From positions 4,226,585-4,290,584 of the forward strand of contig JACDQD010000002.1 of assembly GCA_019843655.1 (NCBI GenBank): a DNA stretch of 64,000 nt, in the 5' to 3' direction. Both the position numbers and the translations under genes were made by a program. Position 1 is the stretch's first letter; each line of letters begins with the position of its first letter. The stretch is from Lethocerus indicus. Its lineage: Eukaryota; Arthropoda; Insecta; Hemiptera; Belostomatidae. Shown one piece after another: positions 55,901-64,000 of this stretch. The notes under the pieces were generated by a model. The model worked only from the letters and a program-made list of their open reading frames with translations. It was not told the origin of the DNA and ran no database searches.

Positions 55901-58900
55901 TTAATGTATTCCTATTTAAATAATATGTAAACAAAAACTTTCATTACCTGATGACAAGAGAACACAAGCAGAGTACAATGCAAGTTCTGTCTCAGTGAGT
56001 TTCAGTTCAGCTACACCCCGAGCAACCTCAAATGCCAATGTGACCAGCTTCATCTCTGCCGTATCTGTTGTATAAAATGCATCTTGTGGAAGGAGTGTAT
56101 CTCCATAAAGCACACAGCCTTGGCTTAAGTCAAAATATCGCGACATTCGCAGTATAGCAAGCTCAAAACTCCCTGTGTAAAAAAATATTTGTTCATAAGA
56201 AGATGATTCTAAAATTTTGTATCTACATTCAACATGGTGATTAATTATTAAAGAACCAAAAAAAAATTAATTACATCAGTAATGTACTTAGCATATCAGT
56301 AAATAACAAGATGAAAATTTTGAATTTACAACTTAAAATAATTTAACAACTTTTAACACTTATTTTAGTCATTTTTATATAAATAAGTATGTCTATCTAC
56401 ATAATGTAAAATAAATGTTACATATATTTCCTTAAAACTGTTAAAAAAATGTCATTAAAACTTCTACTCGTTATAATACAATGTTGCAATTGTTGTTTAT
56501 AACAGGTTTTTCAAAATTTCCTAAAAGCTAAAGAAAAATTAGCTTTCAATAAAATAACAAAATCAAAATGTAATGATAATTCCAGAATCAATAGAAAATA
56601 AAAAAGGGGAATACGGAAAAGGGTAATTGTGTCCCATCTGACATTGTTAGGCCAATCCATCTGGTTAGGAGTCATTCATATAGGTGAATGTGACATGTAA
56701 ATGAAACAAATTTTAAATTCCAACAAAAAATAAATTATTATGTAGGTAGGTATTATTATTATTAAACTTCATTCTAGCAGGCATTACATTTAAATATGTC
56801 ATAACTACAAGTACCATCTTTACCTGCTTTAAGTAATACAATTTGATCATCTTGCGATAGTTTCATAAATCCGGGAACCATTTTTGCAAATTCTATAATC
56901 TGCTGGATCACAGTTGTTAGTTTTTGTGCACATTCTAGCCACAGTTCTTCATGAGCCTAAAAGAGAAACATTTATGAAAATGTCCATCTGTATAATTAAA
57001 AAATGGAAATATCAAAAACGTATAAAAAAAGGCAATAAAGTTTTGAAAAAATTCAAATTTACTAATAATTTATAAATCTCATACAATTTGAATATAATAT
57101 ACATACCATATTCTTGTAGAACAAAAGCTTTGATAGGTCCTGTGGCTTTCTGAACATGTTATGTATGTGTTCCAGAGAGTACAGACACGTTCTCGCATGG
57201 GCATCTGCAATGGTTTTTGAAAGAAGTTCTGATATTTGTGCAGGATCTGAAATTTACACAGAACTGTGTTTATTAATTGAAATTAGTAATTTCATTGATA
57301 TTTTTACATTGAATGTATGAATATTAAAAAGAATCCCAGAAGTAAATAAGTATCATACGTAAGCTGCCACAAAAAGCCATGCAATAGTATTCACTTTTAA
57401 GAACTAACCGTAATAATTAAGTTAAGAATGGCTGATTGTGTATTACTGGTTGATACATTTCTCACTTAGTTTCAAGAAAATATAAACTTTTTATTTCAGA
57501 AGTATATACAGATTAAAACAGTTTATATACATGTATGCCATACTGTAAACAAATAATTTTGTTCCTTTAATAATATTTATACATGCACTTTTATAAAAGT
57601 TAAATACTAAAATATAATTTAAGAAACATGGATTTAATATATCTTATAGTAAATGAATTACTGTTTGAGGATGGTGAGGTCAAAATGTGTATTTACAGAA
57701 TAAAATCAACATGCAATGCCACATCATAAACAAATTATAATATATATCAAAGTTCTTCTTATTATACAAGGTTAAATTTCAAATATATTTACCATTTATA
57801 ATGTTCACTCTGTGTTCAATATCATTTAAGTCCAAGTTTAATATACAAGGTAAACAAAGTTTGTCAAAAGTACATAAGATTTTCTCTTGAAAGTTTTAGT
57901 AGTCAAAAACATTATAAACTTGCAAATTTTTGTTAACAATATTTTTTATTCCTCAAGAGTCTATTATGTAAATACAAAAAAAGAAGAAAGGTCATTACTA
58001 AAATGAGAATGAGTATTCAGCAATCCAGTTCAAGATCGGTTACCCCCACCCATTCCAAGAAAACTAAAATAAGTATCATGCTCAAAACCATCACCTTGAA
58101 AACAAACTGATAACTTTTTTTTACGATTTTAAGAGAAGTACGAATATATAAAGATAAACATTCATTACAGTATTATGTTTTGTTTGAGTGATATATGTTT
58201 TCATTTTCTGATTTAGTATTTACTTTCTTATATTGACCCACCTGTTTTACAAAAGCGGCGAAGTCAATCAAGTAATCAGTGCAGTTCTCGCGATTTGTCG
58301 TAAGTGGTAATGTCCAGTGGTTAATATGTTAAAGTTTCCTGTATTTTACTCTCCAGGGTCATTTCAAGGAAGAGAAATGAAGCCAATGGAATCCTATCGG
58401 TAGGTAGAATAGAGCATGTGTTGATTTTGAATAATATAGAACGCTATTTCTAATAATGCGCAAACACTTTTCAAAATTCCGTTTTTCAGTCGTTAATCGT
58501 TTCTGGTATTCATGTGTCGTAATTAGATAATAGATTCCTTCTATTTTCATAATCAGTATCAAAATTTGCTAAAAACCGTACAAAATCAGTTTTAGGTTAA
58601 AGTAGTTCCTGGCTAATAAAATGCGCTAAAATATTTCTTAATTCGATTCGTCTCGTTTCTTTATGTGATTAAAATATCATTTTGTATTGTTGTACTCGGA
58701 ATATATCATTGTCGTATTGACAAATTGAATGTTATTTTACAATCTTTTCAGTTTAAATTCGAAACCGATATTTCGGTTAGTCTTAGAAGGCGGAAGACGC
58801 TGGTATTTTAGGTTACAATATTCAGTTTGTCCGCCATTTATACGCGTAAACAATTGGGACAAATTAGTAACACGTCGAAATTTATATTCGTCAGTTTCTA

Positions 58901-61900
58901 TTTTCTACGCCTACTTATTGGTTTTATTTATTGCACAATTAGGTTAATCTAAACTAATTCTGTACTACTGCTACATGCTATATGTATTTTCCGCCCTATC
59001 ACGATTGTTCAATAATGCGACATTTTCAAGTCGTAGAGATTATTCTTTTTATTCGCGCTTATTAAATTAGTTGTCGAAAATGTTTTGATAATGTATTGTC
59101 CTATTCACTTCCTAGACTTGCATGTCTGAATACAATAGTTCGGTCGGTCCACGAAGTAAACAATGTCTGGTTTCATGATTTCTACCTAGTATAGTTCAAT
59201 GTCCGTGCACATTTATATTTTGCTGTGTACAGTAGGCCCTCGATTTAACAGAAAAACAATTTTTAATTTTAGTTAATATTTGTAATGGACCGCGTATTTT
59301 TTTTTTTTTAATAACTAATGTGATTTTTCCGTCACCACTTGCTACTATGATAGGGATAGAATTTCGTCCTTTCGTCATTCATAGTAACCATTACCTTATT
59401 GAAATGTACTTGAGCGCGAGAGTAAGTGTTTAATTAAGCACGTTAAGCGTGCCTTTCTCTATTGCTAACGAAATGCAGTTGTGATGACGAGAAGCCAAAA
59501 CTCTCCTTACATCTCAGAAACAAATAGGCAAGTGGAAACCGGAATTTGCACAAAGAACATATTTTATTTTTTATGAGGAGTTTAAGAAAGTTAAAGTTTA
59601 TTCCATCCCTAAAAGCGCTTTAATGAAGAAAGTAACTTCATTACTACCTTAAGAAAAACGAAATTTTACTACAAGCTAGAGCCACTATTAGTCACTCTTC
59701 TTAAGGATTTTGACTTGAGTAGTTTATATAAAGTTTGGATCCCATCTTAAAAGAATATTTTCCTCATTTTCGTACTTTACAATATTGTATTATGACCCTT
59801 TTATTAGTATTACGTCTACTTTATTCTTTGAGTTTTAGATTAGAATCGCTCGCCATTTCCTTTCTCCACTCGGATTCTATGACAGACAGGTTTGGGTTTC
59901 CCAATGTGGTCTTATATTAAAAACTTTATTAAATAGTCGGCAATAGCTTATTTGGTCTTAAACTAAACCGATTTCAGCTTCTCGCCAAAGCCAGTAGTAT
60001 TACCTCTTCGATATAATTAGGTACTTTAGCTTGTCGGCTACCGATTAAACATCCTGTCAGCACTTTATCAGGAGGAGCGAAAGTACCTAATTATACTAAT
60101 GAAGGGATATTAGAGGCAGAAATTGGTCTAGTTGGTGATCAAATGACGTAGTACGCTTTTAAAGTACATACGATTTAACGGCAATGGAGGACTTCGCTGC
60201 ACACAGTTAAATGGAGGGCCTATTGCAGTATTAAACATAGAACAGAAGAAGACTACTACTAGATAAGGCAATGCAAAAAAGAAGAAAGGAGGGTTGATAA
60301 TATTTTTTGTTTGTACAAAGGAATTGAGGCGTTGGTTTTCCTTACTCGGTAACTCTTCCGGTTGGCGAGAGGTGGTCGAATCAACGAAAGTGTTGACGAC
60401 TCCTTCACTGGGGGCTTCTGTCTCCAGCTTGACGCTCAGCCGCTGGCAACCCTCCACTACCTTCCCACCACCGCCTTCCCAACATACAGTGTTAACCAAA
60501 CAATTTTTTTTTGTTTTCGTTTTTTTGCCAATCAAGCCAATTATTGCGACCGACCAGGGGCTCCCATTATTTACTCATTGGAGAGTTGGGCTACAATTTG
60601 GAAGGTACCAGAGGGCTGGCCGAGTGACCATACTACGACGCCCTGTTCAGTTACGGATAAAATAATGGGAGCCGTCGTGTCGATCGGACTTTATGGATTT
60701 TTTTAATTTTTAGAAAATGTGCTCCGAAAAAAGAAGCCATGCATAGCATTTGAATCGTTATTACTATTGGGAAGGTTTTCGGTCTATCACTTTACAGTAA
60801 TATACCTACCGGGTTGACTGACGATCGAATGATTATATTATACACTGAAGGACGGTAAAAATTGATAATATTTTCTGTACAAAATTACTTATGTGCATCA
60901 AAGATGGTTTCGGAGCTAATTTACCCGATATAACTGGCTGGGGTAGTACCTGGTCTATCTATAATAGATACGGTGCAAAAGGAAAAAATCAGTCTTAACA
61001 TTAGAGATTCGACAGTTCCACACGATGAATCGGTTATCGTTATTTACAGAAAATAAATATTTACACATTAACAGTTTGTCCTTTTAAAAAAACGTTAAAA
61101 TATAAGTATTCCCCCTTCCGGTGCGTTTTAATAGCAAAAAGCCATTATGATTTTTCGTCAATGTGCAAAATTCGTATCGCGTGTATAGCGTACCTGTGGT
61201 GACGACATTGCCCATCATGCCCGTACTGTCAGATATCTGCTCTATACTGGGCCGTGGGTCGTAGGCCGTTGTTGTACTGTCGACAAAGTCCGCCGAGATG
61301 TCGTACTGCATCGTAGGTGTTACCTGCGCTGTGTAGTTATAACTGTACGAACCTACATCACTTCCGTATGTGTACCTGGCAAAAAAAACAGGGAAATGTT
61401 CCTAAATTAGTTGTGCCCGAAGTATCCGTTCTTATTTCGCCTCACTTGTTGAACACGCCGTAGAGTTCATTATCCAGTAAGTACTAATAACGGCTGCCGG
61501 ACAAAAAATATAGAAAACAATCTAGAAATAATTGTCATATGTTAATATCCCCCTTGTGGCAACTGTAGGTCCACCACAGTCCAAATAAAAAATACATAAC
61601 GAAAAGAACATTCAGTGTTCTCTCTACATGGGGTTCTAAGAGGAATTTGTAATAGTACTATAGTATTATTACTGTGCAAATGTATATTAGATTATCTTAA
61701 ATTAATAGATCAATACGAGGCCCCTGTTGTTCGGAATCTCTGTTTGGCGTTAACCGTGCCATTTTGGCGCGCTCTAAATACACTGGTACGGAACTAGTAA
61801 AGTCGATATACCCGGTGTTTGTGTAATTGTGCAGTTGGTCGGTGGAGGAGGGCGTTTGGGCCTGGTCGAAGACCGAACTGTCGGGCGTCTGTTCCACTTG

Positions 61901-61983
61901 GGCCCTCAGCTGCGCCCTGTGATACCTCACCTCGTCCTCAACCTTCTCCCGTTGTTTCTTCGACATCCGCCCAAACTTGACGG
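55311..61983 (-). CDS. Hr3: Nuclear receptor Hr3 (ROR/NR1F type), hinge and ligand-binding exons (partial)
   Basis: Ecdysone-induced nuclear receptor that drives the next step of the molting cascade (activates ftz-f1, represses early genes); ortholog of vertebrate ROR. Exons in the window: 61812-61983, 61194-61375, 57107-57246, 56824-56956, 55948-56172, 55602-55755, 55311-55416. The first begins directly after the DNA-binding domain with [19 protein letters not shown], the ROR/Hr3 C-terminal extension. The next carries [15 protein letters not shown], an Hr3-specific hinge block. LBD signature [20 protein letters not shown] (helices 3-4) is followed by [25 protein letters not shown] and [13 protein letters not shown]. 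The last exon ends [13 protein letters not shown] with the AF-2 helix. The zinc-finger exons lie beyond the right edge. All junction phases match. Confidence 0.95.
55839..55892. repeat. (TA)n microsatellite in an Hr3 intron
   Basis: TA tract of about 54 bp between the last two long ligand-binding exons. Confidence 0.95.
57247..61193 (-). other. Hr3 intron between hinge and ligand-binding exons
   Basis: A 3.9-kb intron. The right half (from about 58.2 kb) is less AT-rich than the rest of the window and may hold enhancers. It contains a 16-bp inverted repeat (60012-60095) and a GC-richer open segment at about 60346-60475 that ends at a good minus-strand donor. Introns of this receptor often contain isoform promoters. 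Confidence 0.6.
60012..60095. repeat. 16-bp perfect inverted repeat in the Hr3 intron
   Basis: TATAATTAGGTACTTT at 60012-60027 is perfectly inverted at 60080-60095, with 52 bp between the arms. The arm contains AATTAGGTA, close to the monomeric ROR/Hr3 response element (A/T-rich 5' flank plus TAGGTCA) but with a changed 3' half. Confidence 0.8.
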
Positions 61984-64000
61984 CTGCAACGGACAAATTC
62001 AAATTTAAAATTAATTCCTCGAATGACGAACAAAGTGACAAAGTTAATCTAATTCCACATCCACCACTCAAACTACTAAACTCTAGATATTATGTACGGG
62101 ACATTTCGTTGTTAAAATACCAGAGAATTACGATAAAAACACTGAGACCATTATACGTTTAAATCTTGCTACCTTTTTTCTATTATATATACGTTATTTT
62201 GTGCAATTACAATGGGCAAATCCCGGTGGGGTTTGAGGGAGATACAATTGTGAACTAAAATTATATAGCGAAGGTATCTAAATACAAAATAATTTCTTGT
62301 ACAAATATTATACAATTTAGGACTTTGTTGATAAGTACACTTCTTGAAATGGCGCTCCCTAAGTTTAACCGGATACGAGATTGTCCATATCGGCTTCCCA
62401 CGTTGGACACGCAGAAAGAAATGGTCTCTACCCTCCGATTTTAGGGAATCAATTATTGTGCAAAGTTTGGAACGGGTTCAGTTAATAAATTTTTGTTCTC
62501 GGTTTAATTATGATTGCATACATAAAGGTGGTAGCGTGTAAACAAAAACTGTATAGAAAGGGTTTATAGGGGTGCCGCGAAAATTTGTCTTTAAAAATAT
62601 TATTCCCTTATAAAATATTACAAGGGCCAATTTAAATTTTCAGCTGCAATTGTGTATTTTATATTTTCGCCGAATAAAAAAAGGCTTTGCTTTTAAATTT
62701 TCGTTATCGAGTGCTTTTCAAAAGGCGAGCGTTTCAATTTCACAAGAATATCGGGAATTTTGATTATTTTATTAAACTGACAACATAAGATGTATCATGT
62801 ACCAATGCTTTTCTGAATTGGAAATGAAGAAAAACTGCTATTAACATATAAAGTTCACGATGAGATACAACTATGTTTTGATTTGGGAAAAATTCTGATA
62901 CATTAAGGCGGAAAAAGTTTGAGTACATTTTAAGGAAAATACAGTATTCGTATTTATTCCAATAGATCACAATAGATGGCTGGCCTGTTCACGGGTTGGG
63001 TAGGAAAGCCGCTAGAGTTCGCGGGAATCTGGGCGCGTGGCCTCCTCCACCCGCCCCCGCCATCACCCCGCCCCGCCCCCGCCCCTATCTGGATCTCGGC
63101 CATTGTAACGGCCCCTAACGGTGAATTTTCCCTTTTTGTCCATCTCGACTTGCCGCCTCCACCGACGGCCGTTATACTCTGACAACCCCCCCTCACCACT
63201 CTGACAACACCCTCAGCACCACCCTCTGTCATCCCTCTTCGAGATTGGAAATCTGGCGTGAAATTTTTATAGGATAATACTCGCGGAAAGATTATGAACT
63301 GGAAACTTTCGTGTGGGACCGGGAACCTGAATCGGGTCAACACTAACTACGTATATTTGTAATAAAACGGAGGGTTCGGAATATTGTATTATTTTTTAAC
63401 TTTCGTATGGGACCGGGAACGTGAATCGGGTCAACACTAACTACGTATATTTATAATAAAACGGAGGGTTCGGAATATTCTATTATTTTTTTATGAACGT
63501 GGATTTAATTTATGACTCCGCGTTAATTCCCTCGTTTTATGTCTTGCAAATGTATTGAATTACTTTGGAGTATTAAGTCATTGCATGATGACCTAAATTT
63601 TTTGGCGGTTGTTCTGTTACAACTTGCAATAAATAAATAAATATATACATATAAAATACATTCTTATCTTCTGTGGATCTGCGGATATGAATTAAGTGTG
63701 TACATGGTAAATACAGAGCAGTCATGACGTTAATCTATCCCAAATCCATCTTCAAATAAATATTTTCAATGGAACGAAATTATGTAGACCAATAGTACCG
63801 CGTAGATAGATTTCATATATCCTGTACTGGTAAATTCTTACATCGATCACTTCTTGTCCGGTTGTCGCATTTATATTCCCTAATAAAAACAAGGCGGTCG
63901 ATAATTTTGATTAGCGGGGGTTTAGTTACTCGTCGTTTAGTCTCAGAGCTACCGGTCAAAAGACACGATTCTTGTGGATGGTAAATAACTGTAGTAAATT
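61984..64000 (-). other. Hr3 intron upstream of the hinge exons
   Basis: No zinc-finger exon is seen to the end of the window, so this is read as intron. It holds a GC-rich block at about 62970-63240 with open frames on both strands and a 94-bp tandem duplication at 63304-63491. The rest shows nothing recognisable. Confidence 0.55.
63304..63491. repeat. 94-bp tandem duplication
   Basis: Two adjacent copies, 63304-63397 and 63398-63491, differ at only a handful of positions. Each starts AACTTTCGTRTGGGACCGGG and includes TCGGGTCAACACTAACTACG. TCGGGTCAA carries a GGGTCA nuclear-receptor-type half-site. Confidence 0.9.

Overview
The window is nuclear DNA from an insect (order not resolvable from this sequence). 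The evidence is AT-rich DNA, short GT-AG introns, and insect developmental regulators: an engrailed/invected-family exon at the left edge, the TGF-beta/activin Smad Smox, and the ecdysone-cascade nuclear receptor Hr3 at the right edge. It also holds an insect-type secreted angiotensin-converting enzyme and an ERGIC-53 ending in KKFY. It contains no operons, CRISPR arrays, phage or bacterial systems. I rebuilt the genes exon by exon. For every complete gene the exon lengths sum to a whole number of codons and the splice phases match, with one weak junction in YEATS2.

Layout, left to right: engrailed-family exon (-, 2523-2871; the homeodomain exon lies off the left edge); ERGIC-53/LMAN1 (-, 7252-12264); BLOC1S6/pallidin (+, 12671-14098); a divergent VPS4-type AAA ATPase (-, 14954-18955); an unrecognised four-TM protein (+, 19430-20397); ACE-like peptidyl dipeptidase (+, 22032-27773); YEATS2 (-, 27914-35045); gamma-glutamylamine cyclotransferase (+, 35614-36291); Smox (-, 40257-45616); a 61-residue single-TM protein (-, 46742-47973, with a 5' UTR exon near 48.8 kb); and the hinge and ligand-binding exons of Hr3 (-, 55311-61983; the DNA-binding exons lie off the right edge).

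Three gene pairs are divergent with short shared promoters (ERGIC-53/BLOC1S6 406 bp, VPS4-like/4-TM 474 bp, YEATS2/GGACT 568 bp). ACE and YEATS2 are tail to tail with only 140 bp between stop codons. The genes do not form one pathway. They are housekeeping trafficking and chromatin genes set between large developmental regulators with long introns and flanks.

Most worth a second look are: a 39-nt in-frame cassette exon in the Smox MH1 domain that replaces the usual DNA-binding hairpin sequence; the VPS4 paralog with a shortened MIT region and a 13-nt microexon; an exon-like segment 3' of Hr3 that would replace the AF-2 helix; an orphan 214-nt exon at 50.4-50.6 kb; and a duplicated 38-bp motif with a GCGGCCGC core between engrailed and ERGIC-53. 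Mobile-element content is light: one broken mariner fragment beside the engrailed splice donor, MITE-like inverted repeats at 52.8-53.4 kb, and many (TA)n tracts.
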